Of a DNA stretch of 64,000 nucleotides, positions 54,766 through 64,000 are shown piece by piece. Made by a program: the position numbers and the translations under genes. How positions within the stretch are numbered: the first letter of the stretch is position 1; the number at the start of each line of letters is the position of its first letter. The stretch is from Mycobacteroides sp. LB1 (GTDB lineage: Bacteria > Actinomycetota > Actinomycetes > Mycobacteriales > Mycobacteriaceae): NCBI RefSeq assembly GCF_013449725.1, contig NZ_JACCFF010000004.1, forward strand, positions 62,001 to 126,000, written 5' to 3'. The notes beneath the pieces were generated by a model. The model was given only the letters and a program-made list of their open reading frames with translations, was not told the DNA's origin and did not search any database.

Positions 54766-54899
54766 GGCCCGAGCCTACGAGAGCCGGCGTGGGCAGGTCT
54801 CGAATTGGGTGCTGTCGACCGCCGCGCGATGAATTTCTCGGATTCTGTCGGTCTGTCTCCCTACAGTTGTTCCATCGGGGATTTCGAGAAAGGAATCTC

Positions 54900-55292
54900 A
54901 TGTCCGTCACATCGACGTTCAGTGAAAAAACCGCGCCGGAGAAGATCGGTATCGCGCTGAGCGGCATCATCCTGCTGTTCCTGCTCTTTGATGCCCTGCC
55001 CAAGATCTTCGGCGTGGAATGGGCGCAAAAGGCCACTGAGCAGCTGGGCTTCCCGGCGTACCAAACGGCACTCATCGGTTGGGTGCTGCTGGCATGCACC
55101 ATCGCCTGGGCCATTCCGCGCACATCGGTGCTCGGCGCCGTGGGGTTGACGGCCTACCTGGGCGGTGCGGTCACGATCGACATGCATGAGGAGCTGTGGT
55201 TCCCCGTCGTGTTCGCGATCGGTTTCGGACTGCTGATCTGGGCGGCGATGATCCTGCGCCGGCGCGAACTACTGAAGGTGCTGATCGGCTAG
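54900..55292 (+). CDS. DoxX-like four-helix membrane protein
   Basis: A 130-aa protein with four predicted membrane helices (for example IALSGIILLFLLFDALPKIF and LIGWVLLACTIAWAIPR). DoxX/DUF-type members are small membrane proteins linked to redox or thiol homeostasis in mycobacteria, but no function is proven here. ATG 54900 has GAAAGGAA upstream; the frame before it is not conserved-looking. It lies 60 bp before purL. Confidence 0.78.
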   Translation: MSVTSTFSEKTAPEKIGIALSGIILLFLLFDALPKIFGVEWAQKATEQLGFPAYQTALIGWVLLACTIAWAIPRTSVLGAVGLTAYLGGAVTIDMHEELWFPVVFAIGFGLLIWAAMILRRRELLKVLIG

Positions 55293-55352
55293 CGCGGGCA
55301 GGTCTTGAACTGCCGGCGGAGCTCGGTCCGGGTTCGACGTTAGAATCTGCTG

Positions 55353-57634
<2,282 letters not shown>

Positions 57635-57638
<4 letters not shown>

Positions 57639-59434
57639 GCGAGACTCCTGGAGTACCGGTCACCACGAGCACCGTCGATCCCGATGACTGGATCGGTCGC
57701 AGCTGGCTGGCATTCCAGGAGCTTGAAGAGCACGTGAACCGGCACCCCTTGGTGGCCTGGGCGTGGAATCTGCTGCGGCTGGATTTCTGTGGAATTGCCT
57801 TTGGTGCCTTGTTCTTCTGCCTTTCGCTCACCCCGTCGCTGATGCCGCGCACCTGGCTTTTCCAGGGGCTGATCGGCGGTTGCACCGCCGCCATCGGCTA
57901 TGGCATCGGTGTGGTTCTCTCCAAGCTGGTGCTGCGCTTCTGGCTACGCAACCAGCGGTGGTGGCCCCTGCGTGATCGGGTGATGGTGACCGCCAAGCTC
58001 GGGGTGGTGGTGGTGTCGGGCGCATGCTCCCTGGCGATGATCGTGCCCGCGGCACGCTGGCAACGTGAGATCGCCGCCCTCATGGAAACACAGGGCCCAT
58101 CCACTCTCGAGTACTCCAAGGCCTTCGTGGTCTCGATTGCCTTTGGCGCACTGATTATTTCGATCTCCCGGGTACTGCGCGACCTGGTGCGACTACTGGC
58201 CCGTTTCCTCATCCGCCGTCTGTACCTCAGCCGTGAGGTATCGCTGTTGATCGGCACCGCCATTGTGGTGGTCTTGGCCATCCTGCTGTTCAACGGTGTG
58301 CTGGTGCGGGGCTTCTTCGCTGCCGCGAATGCCTCCTTCGGCCCGCATAACGACACCACCCGCGCCGGTGTCGAGCAGCCCATACAGCCGGAGCGCTCCG
58401 GAAGCCCCGCGTCGCTGTCCTCCTGGGAAAGCTTGGGATTTGAGGGGCGTAACTTCGTCTCCGGCGGTTTGCATGCCAACGAGCTGGCCAAGGTGAACGG
58501 CCGCCAAGCCAAGGAGCCCATACGGGTATACGCGGGATTGGAGACCGCGGGCACCGCCGAGGAGCGGGTCGACATTCTGGTGCGAGAGCTGGAGCGCACC
58601 AAGGCGTTCGAACGTAAGGTGCTCGTGATCGCCCCGACCACCGGCACCGGCTGGGTGACACCGAGCGCCGCCCGGGGCATTGAGCTCATGTACAACGGGG
58701 ACACCGCGATGGTGGCGACCCAGTACTCCTTCCTGCCCAGCTGGATCTCGTTCCTGGCCGATAAGGAGAAGGCGCTCGCATCGGGCAAGCTGCTGATCGG
58801 CGCCGTCCAGAAGCGCTGGGCGCAACAGCCCGAAGGGCACCGCCCCACGCTGCTCATCTACGGCGAGAGCCTGGGATCGTATGCGGGACAAGGAGCATTC
58901 GACTCTCTGGGCGATATCCGCGCCTCCGGGGTCGACGGGGTGCTGTGGACCGGCCCACCCAATTTCAGCAATCTGTGGAGCACGCTGGTCACGCGGCGGT
59001 GGCCGGGAACCCTTGAGGCGCGGCCGGTATTCGACAGCGGGAACACCGTGCGGTTCGCGATAGGCCCCGATATCGACGCCCTCGCCCAACAGGAATGGCG
59101 GACCCCGCGGGTGCTCTTCGTGCAGCATCCGTCCGATCCGGTGACCTGGTGGTCGCCCGATCTGCTGTTCACCGAGCCTGATTGGCTCAAGGAGGCGCCG
59201 GTGGGTGACCGACCCAGCGCCATGCGTTGGTACCCCATCGTCACCTTCTGGCAGGTGGCGGCAGACCTGGCCAACGCGGTCGGAGTGCCCGACGGGCACG
59301 GCCACAATTACGGCGTCTCCTCGGTCAACGGGTGGGCAGCGATCGCCGCGCCGTCGGGCTGGACCCCGCAGGACACCGAACGGATCCGAAAGGCACTCGA
59401 CGACACCGCGTCGCTCGACGGCCCCGACACGTGA
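57635..59434 (+). CDS. Membrane alpha/beta-hydrolase family protein
   Basis: A 599-aa protein. An N-terminal membrane domain has about five helices (from [21 protein letters not shown] to [21 protein letters not shown], about 50-225). It is followed by an alpha/beta-hydrolase catalytic domain with the elbow GESLGS and a C-terminal HGHNYG that may hold the His. The two-domain layout fits the actinobacterial alpha/beta-hydrolase N-terminal plus catalytic pair of Pfam families. The active site should face the envelope side. It is translationally coupled to purL (ATGA) and to the CPBP protease (GTGA). Confidence 0.82.
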
Positions 59435-60072
59435 CCTCACGCGCCGGAGTGCTGGTCCTGGCCGCCGCGCTGGCGGCCTGGCCGGCGGTGCTGGGACGGT
59501 TCCCGCAAGGTTGGCGGCCAATGCTCGGGGCGGGGGCCAGTACCGCGCTCGCCGCCGCGGCCGATACCCCGCTGGGCCTACGCCCACCCCAACTCGGCGC
59601 GGGTGTGCGGCTCGGCGGACTCGTCGCGTCCGTACTCGCCGTCATCATCGGTGTCTCACCGGCACTGAAACCGGTGCGCACTTCCATGCGGGAGCGGGAC
59701 ATCGACCTTCATCCCGCGGCATGGCTGGGGTTGCACATTCCGGTGGGCACGGTGTGGTCGGAGGAGCTCGCGTTTCGTGGAGTGCTGCAGCCGCTGGCGT
59801 CCGAGGTGTTCGGGAATCGGCTGGGTGGAATTCTGCAGGCGGCGGCGTTCGGGCTGGCCCATATCCGGCCCGCGCGGGCCGCGGGAGACTCCATACCGGT
59901 GACGGTGGTGGTCACCGGGTTATCCGGCTGGTTGCTCGGTTGGCTACGTGAACGCTCCGGGAGCGTGGCGGCACCGATATTGGCCCACTTGGCCCTGAAC
60001 GAGGTCGGGGCGGTGGTGGCACTGATGGTGCAGCGGTCGGGCCGCGGACAAGATCAGACGGTCCGACCGTAG
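59431..60072 (+). CDS. CPBP-family intramembrane metalloprotease (Rv0804-like)
   Basis: A 213-aa membrane protein. SEELAFRG is the EExxxR-type motif 1, AFGLAHIR is the FxxxH motif 2, and ILAHLALNE motif 3, as in Abi/CaaX prenyl-protease-like (CPBP) proteins. GTG 59431 overlaps the preceding stop (GTGA). Members process membrane proteins or peptides, often for bacteriocin immunity, but no bacteriocin gene is nearby. The substrate is unknown. Confidence 0.9.
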   Translation: MTSRAGVLVLAAALAAWPAVLGRFPQGWRPMLGAGASTALAAAADTPLGLRPPQLGAGVRLGGLVASVLAVIIGVSPALKPVRTSMRERDIDLHPAAWLGLHIPVGTVWSEELAFRGVLQPLASEVFGNRLGGILQAAAFGLAHIRPARAAGDSIPVTVVVTGLSGWLLGWLRERSGSVAAPILAHLALNEVGAVVALMVQRSGRGQDQTVRP

Positions 60073-60133
60073 ATGTAGTGCGGTATTTCCCCGAATCCCG
60101 GACTCCTGGGTACTCGCTGTAGATAATCGGCGG

Positions 60134-60745
60134 ATGGCCTCGAACTGGAGAAGCAGTATTCGGCGTGCCGGTGCCGCGCTGGCAGGACTGACGGTCGCCG
60201 CCGGAGTCGCACTGGCCGGACCCGCCGGCGCCGACCCCGGGCAGGGAGCGTCGCTGCCCGTATTCGTCCCGCATCCCTCGGACTGGTCACCGGACAACTC
60301 GGTGTTTCCGTACAACATGTGGCAGAACCGGGCGAGCGATGAGCAGTTCACGGCGCTGCGGGATTCTTGTCAGTGGTTCAACGCGCAGTACGACACCCTG
60401 ATGGGCTCGGTGTTCGGATTCCAGAATTACCTGCGTGATCACCGCGATGTCTGGGCGGCCTCGGGTTCGGACACCGTCGGCAATGTGGTCACCGCCAACC
60501 TGGATCAGTCGGCCGCATTCCTGGATCCCCGGGTGCATACCCTCTACATCACCAATTACCCCGATCAGAGCCAGTACTCGCCGCTATACAACGGCGACTC
60601 CTTCTATCACCTGTGGTTCCAGTTCACCCAGATCAGCGACAAGATGAAGCAGCAGCTGCCATCCGGCGTGATCAATGCCAATATCGCCACGGCCAACGTC
60701 TACGGGAACACCATCCGCAACTCCGGAGTCTGCGACGGGGCGTAG
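60134..60745 (+). CDS. Secreted mycobacterial protein of unknown function
   Basis: 203 aa. The signal peptide MASNWRSSIRRAGAALAGLTVAAGVALAGPAGA|DP has a clear AxA cleavage site. The mature part is rich in aromatic residues and Asn (WSPDNSVFPYNMWQNRASDEQF) and has only two cysteines (SCQWF and VCDGA). It begins 61 nt after the CPBP gene, which could allow co-transcription. I do not recognise a named family. Confidence 0.8.
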   Translation: MASNWRSSIRRAGAALAGLTVAAGVALAGPAGADPGQGASLPVFVPHPSDWSPDNSVFPYNMWQNRASDEQFTALRDSCQWFNAQYDTLMGSVFGFQNYLRDHRDVWAASGSDTVGNVVTANLDQSAAFLDPRVHTLYITNYPDQSQYSPLYNGDSFYHLWFQFTQISDKMKQQLPSGVINANIATANVYGNTIRNSGVCDGA

Positions 60746-60798
60746 TTCTTTTGCCCGGTCATTCGGCCGGGTTCGGCTCCCTAGATAGGCTGGCAGAT

Positions 60799-61185
60799 AT
60801 GCCAGCTCGTGCCCCGGATGCCGCGTCGACCCGGGCGGCCGTTCTTGCGGTGGCTGACTGGTTGGGTAACCCGCAGGTGCCTGAGCCGGAGCGTGCGGTA
60901 CTCGCCGACGCCGTCCGTTTCACTGCCCGGACGCTCGCCGCCGCCGCACCCGGTGCCTCCGTGGAGGTGCGGGTCCCCCCGTTCGTTGCGGTGCAATGCA
61001 TCACGGGTCCGCGCCACACCCGTGGCACCCCACCCAACGTCGTGGAGACCACCCCGCGGGCCTGGCTGCTGATGGCCACCGGACTGCTGACCCTGGATCA
61101 GGCCATTGCCGATCGGTCGGCCACCGTGTCCGGATTCCGGGCCGGTGAGATCGCCGACTGGCTGCCGTTGGTGCGCGTCACCTAG
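60799..61185 (+). CDS. Sterol-carrier-family protein (Rv0807-like)
   Basis: A 128-aa cytoplasmic protein. EVRVPPFVAVQCI, TPPNVVETTPRAWLLMATG and RATVSGFRAGEIADWLPLV-type segments match the small SCP/MDMPI-C-like protein that precedes purF in mycobacteria (Rv0807, about 129 aa from memory). ATG 60799 follows the secreted gene by 53 nt; the frame upstream is a shadow. Function unproven. Confidence 0.85.
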   Translation: MPARAPDAASTRAAVLAVADWLGNPQVPEPERAVLADAVRFTARTLAAAAPGASVEVRVPPFVAVQCITGPRHTRGTPPNVVETTPRAWLLMATGLLTLDQAIADRSATVSGFRAGEIADWLPLVRVT

Positions 61186-61312
61186 CGGGGCACGCCGCCT
61201 GATTCCACTCGGTTGCCGGCTCGGCAGAAACCCCGGGCCGGCCGATTCCGCGTTCAGCAACCTTGCCCGTAGACTGATGTGGTCACCCACCCCCCACCAG
61301 GGAGCAGCCATT

Positions 61313-62827
61313 GTGACCGCACAGCCCATTGAGCTCGAGAACGACCCGCGCGAGGAATGTGGCGTATTTGGAGTCTGGGCGCCTGGTGAAGAAGTAGCCA
61401 AGCTCACCTATTACGGCCTGTACGCGCTGCAACACCGTGGTCAGGAGGCCGCCGGCATAGCCGTCGCGGACGGCTCACAGGTTGTGGTGTTCAAGGATCT
61501 CGGCCTGGTCAGCCAGGTATTCGACGAGCAGACCCTTGCCGCCATGCTGGGACATGTGGCGGTCGGACATTGCCGCTACTCCACCACCGGTTCGGTTACC
61601 TGGGAGAACGCCCAGCCGGTGTTCCGGACGACCGCCGCCGGCACCGGAATCGCGCTGGGTCACAACGGGAACCTGGTGAACACCGCCGAGCTCACCGCGC
61701 GGGCACGCGATGCCGGCCTGATCAACTCGAAGGCGCCTGGCAGAGCCACCACCGACTCGGACATCATGACCGCGCTGCTGGCACACGGGGCTGCTGACGC
61801 CACCATCGAACAAGCGGCGATGACACTGCTGCCTACCGTGCGCGGTGCGTTCTGCCTGGTGTTCATGGACGAGAACACGCTGTACGCGGCACGAGACCCG
61901 CACGGGGTCCGGCCACTGTGCCTGGGCCGCCTCGACACGGGGTGGGTCGTCGCCTCGGAGACCGCCGCCCTAGACATCGTGGGTGCGTCGTTTGTCCGGG
62001 ATATCGAGCCCGGCGAGCTGCTCGCCATCGACGCGGACGGGGTGCGTTCGAGCCGCTTCGCCAGCGCGACGCCGAAGACCTGCGTCTTCGAATACGTCTA
62101 TCTGGCCCGCCCCGACAGCATGCTTGACGGGCGGTCGGTGCACTCCACCCGCGTCGAGATCGGGCGCCGGCTTGCCGCCGAACACACCGTTGACGCAGAC
62201 CTGGTGATCGGTGTTCCCGAGTCCGGCACACCCGCGGCCGTCGGCTATGCCCAGGGGTCGGGTATCCCTTATGGGCAGGGGTTGATGAAGAACGCCTACG
62301 TGGGCCGCACCTTCATCCAGCCGTCGCAGACCATTCGTCAGCTCGGTATCCGCCTGAAGCTCAACCCGCTCCGCGAGGTCATCCGTGGCAAGCGGCTAGT
62401 GGTGGTGGACGATTCGATCGTCCGCGGCAATACCCAACGGGCGCTGGTGCGGATGCTGCGCGAGGCGGGAGCGGCCGAGATACATGTGCGTATCGCCTCC
62501 CCGCCGGTGCGTTGGCCATGCTTCTACGGCATCGACTTCGCTTCTCCCGCAGAACTTATCGCGAACGCGGTAGAGTCGGAGGACGAGATGCTGGATGGTG
62601 TCCGCACCGCAATCGGTGCCGACAGTCTCGGCTACATCTCGGCCGAAGGAATGGTCGCGGCCACCCAGGAGCCTCGCTCACGGTTGTGCTGCGCATGTTT
62701 CGACGGGAATTACCCGATCGAGCTGCCCAAGGAAACGGCATTGGGCAAGAACGTTGTCGAGCACATGCTCGCGGCGACCGCGCGGGAAACATCAAGCGAC
62801 AGCGCTGATTCCGTCCAGACACACTAG
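61313..62827 (+). CDS. purF: Amidophosphoribosyltransferase PurF
   Basis: 504 aa, the first committed enzyme of purine synthesis: PRPP + glutamine give phosphoribosylamine. A short propeptide (VTAQPIELENDPREE) precedes the nucleophilic Cys in CGVFGVW, so self-cleavage is expected. The PRPP loop VVVDDSIVRGNTQ is intact. Four cysteines in CVFEYVYLARPD, WPCFYG and CCACFDGNYP fit the 4Fe-4S cluster of the Bacillus type. GTG 61313 follows GGGAGCA. It ends 4 nt into the convergent gene. Confidence 0.97.
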   Translation: MTAQPIELENDPREECGVFGVWAPGEEVAKLTYYGLYALQHRGQEAAGIAVADGSQVVVFKDLGLVSQVFDEQTLAAMLGHVAVGHCRYSTTGSVTWENAQPVFRTTAAGTGIALGHNGNLVNTAELTARARDAGLINSKAPGRATTDSDIMTALLAHGAADATIEQAAMTLLPTVRGAFCLVFMDENTLYAARDPHGVRPLCLGRLDTGWVVASETAALDIVGASFVRDIEPGELLAIDADGVRSSRFASATPKTCVFEYVYLARPDSMLDGRSVHSTRVEIGRRLAAEHTVDADLVIGVPESGTPAAVGYAQGSGIPYGQGLMKNAYVGRTFIQPSQTIRQLGIRLKLNPLREVIRGKRLVVVDDSIVRGNTQRALVRMLREAGAAEIHVRIASPPVRWPCFYGIDFASPAELIANAVESEDEMLDGVRTAIGADSLGYISAEGMVAATQEPRSRLCCACFDGNYPIELPKETALGKNVVEHMLAATARETSSDSADSVQTH

Positions 62828-63351
62828 TCGCTACGTTCCTGGGGTGGGTACACCTCAACGACGGTGACATCCCGGAGGACCTTGAAGTTCTTTTTGATGA
62901 TCTCAATCTGGGCGTCGATCATGCCCTCGAGCGCCGTCATGAAGGAATGGTGAAGGTCCCCGGTCAGGATGATTTCGTCGATCAGCACGAACAGCTCCGC
63001 CGTGACGGATGGCTTCTCCTCGTAGACGTTGAGCACGATGGTAGTGGTCGCGCCCTGCAGTCCTTTCGACACGACCTGATAGCGGCCCCGACGGGTGGCG
63101 AGAAGTTCTGCCTTCTGGGTGGTTTCGACAACCTCCCACTCGATGGGCATCATGAGGCCGGCGAGTCCGGTCAATGTGGTGAATCTGTCTCCAGCGGTGA
63201 GGTCGCCGAGGCGACGACGCTGATCGGCAGAGGCGATGGGTGCGTGATTGCCGGGTTCGATGTCGTCTGCCGACGGTAACTCGAGTTTCGACACGAAGTA
63301 GATGGCCTCAAGGCTGCGGGTGACCTCGAAACGCCGTTCAGCCGATAGCAA
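62824..63351 (-). CDS. Protein of unknown function, convergent with purF
   Basis: 175 aa, alpha/beta mixed, without signal peptide or membrane helix. The start is TTG 63351, supported by AAGGGGG 7 nt upstream; no ATG or GTG is available near the N-terminus. A run of beta-strands (VTAELFVLIDEIILTGDL) precedes two helices near the end (MIDAQIEIIKKNFKVLRD), which could fit a START/SRPBCC-like lipid-binding fold, but I cannot confirm this. It lies downstream of and on the same strand as the AraC-type gene. Confidence 0.6.
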   Translation of the reverse strand: MLSAERRFEVTRSLEAIYFVSKLELPSADDIEPGNHAPIASADQRRRLGDLTAGDRFTTLTGLAGLMMPIEWEVVETTQKAELLATRRGRYQVVSKGLQGATTTIVLNVYEEKPSVTAELFVLIDEIILTGDLHHSFMTALEGMIDAQIEIIKKNFKVLRDVTVVEVYPPQERSD

Positions 63352-63427
63352 ACTTCCGCCCCCTTGGATCTTATTTGCCCGAGGTTATGTGACGGATGGG
63401 ACGTACGCGATGACCGAATCAAGCGAA

Positions 63428-64000
63428 TTACTTGACCGAACGCGCACACGCCCGGTACTGAGCCGGTGACGAGCCTGTCCATCGGCGAAATGCTCGGGTG
63501 AACGCGCTGACTTCAGAGAAGCCCAGGCGACTCGAGAGGTCGGTGAGCGATTCCTTCTCGCTCTCAAGGCTTTCGATGGCCTCATCGCGAAGTGTCGCGT
63601 CGCGGATCTCCCGGACCGAGGTGCCGAACTCAGCCCGCAGGGTTCGTTGCAGGGCCGAAGAGGTTATACCGAGCATGCCCGCGATCTCGCCGACGGCGGC
63701 GACTCTATGCCCAACTCCTGTCTGGACGATGCGCCGGATTCGGTCCGGCAGCTCCGTCTGGAAATCGCGCGTTTCAAACCACACCTTGTCGGGGTGATCG
63801 AAGAGTGTCGTTATCTCCGACTCCGTACGAAGGATTGGTGCATCCACCAGATCGGCATCGAGAACCAGTGCCGCAGAATCGCTATCGAAACGGATAGGGG
63901 CGTTGAATATGTCGCTGTGCTCCGAGTGCCCGTCGGGTTGTGGGTGGGGGAGGTGCACGTACTCGACTCGGACTGGGCGCATGGTCATCCAGCTCAACAT
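63428..64000 (-). CDS. AraC-family regulator, 5' end outside the window
   Basis: The last 190 residues of a transcriptional regulator. The C-terminal part has two helix-turn-helix units: AAVGEIAGMLGITSSALQRTLR and LSSRLGFSEVSAFTRAFRRWTGSSPAQYR, the latter an AraC signature. The preceding part resembles the end of the arabinose-binding-domain type found in about 340-aa OruR-like members. The Met at the window edge is probably internal. Regulated genes are unknown. Confidence 0.88.
   Translation of the reverse strand: MLSWMTMRPVRVEYVHLPHPQPDGHSEHSDIFNAPIRFDSDSAALVLDADLVDAPILRTESEITTLFDHPDKVWFETRDFQTELPDRIRRIVQTGVGHRVAAVGEIAGMLGITSSALQRTLRAEFGTSVREIRDATLRDEAIESLESEKESLTDLSSRLGFSEVSAFTRAFRRWTGSSPAQYRACARSVK

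Overview
The window is chromosomal DNA from a mycobacterium. The base composition is high in GC. It carries PE, PPE and WXG100 proteins, mycothiol-type enzymes, DUF3558 lipoproteins, and gene blocks that follow the order known from Mycobacterium tuberculosis: Rv0439c-groEL2, Rv0097-Rv0101, Rv0756c-phoPR-Rv0759c, and purD through purF (Rv0772-Rv0808). The compact spacing, the joining of these blocks and the sparse PE/PPE content suggest a rapid grower of the Mycobacteroides (abscessus-chelonae) type. That species call is an inference. All M. tuberculosis comparisons are from memory, not from a search.

Layout. (1) 1-7.7 kb: the end of a cupin gene, an SF2 helicase, an SDR/TetR divergent pair, a DUF3558 lipoprotein, groEL2 with two CIRCE operators and a clear terminator, and a Pro-rich membrane protein. 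(2) 8.1-20.8 kb, the accessory core: a translationally coupled isonitrile-lipopeptide (chalkophore-type) operon made of an Rv0097-like non-haem iron oxygenase, FcoT, FadD10, an ACP and an unusually short one-module NRPS with reductive release. It is followed directly by PE5-, EsxG- and EsxH-like genes, a 74-aa HMA copper-chaperone-like protein and a PPE4-like gene. An opposite-strand methyltransferase, a flavin oxidoreductase and a DUF202 protein are interleaved or follow. This is a second set of ESX-3-type secreted substrates placed inside a metal-scavenging natural-product locus, and it is the most interesting part of the window. (3) 20.9-24.9 kb: tRNA-Thr, an HNH protein, a decapeptide-repeat protein, phoP-phoR with a visible PhoP box, and a HIT protein. 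(4) 24.9-30.2 kb: an EamA transporter/LysR pair and an amidohydrolase-alpha/beta hydrolase pair divergent from a TetR gene. (5) 30.2-62.8 kb: the dispersed purine region (purD, purB, purC, purS-purQ, purL, purF), interspersed with a P450, an intact oligopeptidase B, an encapsulin-DyP peroxidase operon, transporters and lipoproteins. (6) 62.8-64 kb: an unknown small protein and a truncated AraC regulator.

How the parts work together. The oxygenase/FcoT/FadD10/ACP set makes and loads a beta-isocyano fatty acyl chain. The NRPS condenses it with an amino acid (Lys or Orn by my reading of the pocket) and releases it reductively. The HMA protein and the ESX-3-like substrates plausibly handle or traffic the metal complex. 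No dedicated exporter or ESX core gene is present, so export or uptake would have to use machinery encoded elsewhere. Two families of intergenic palindromic repeats (about 38.4 and 48.2 kb; about 45.0 and 50.8 kb) lie at gene ends in the purine region.
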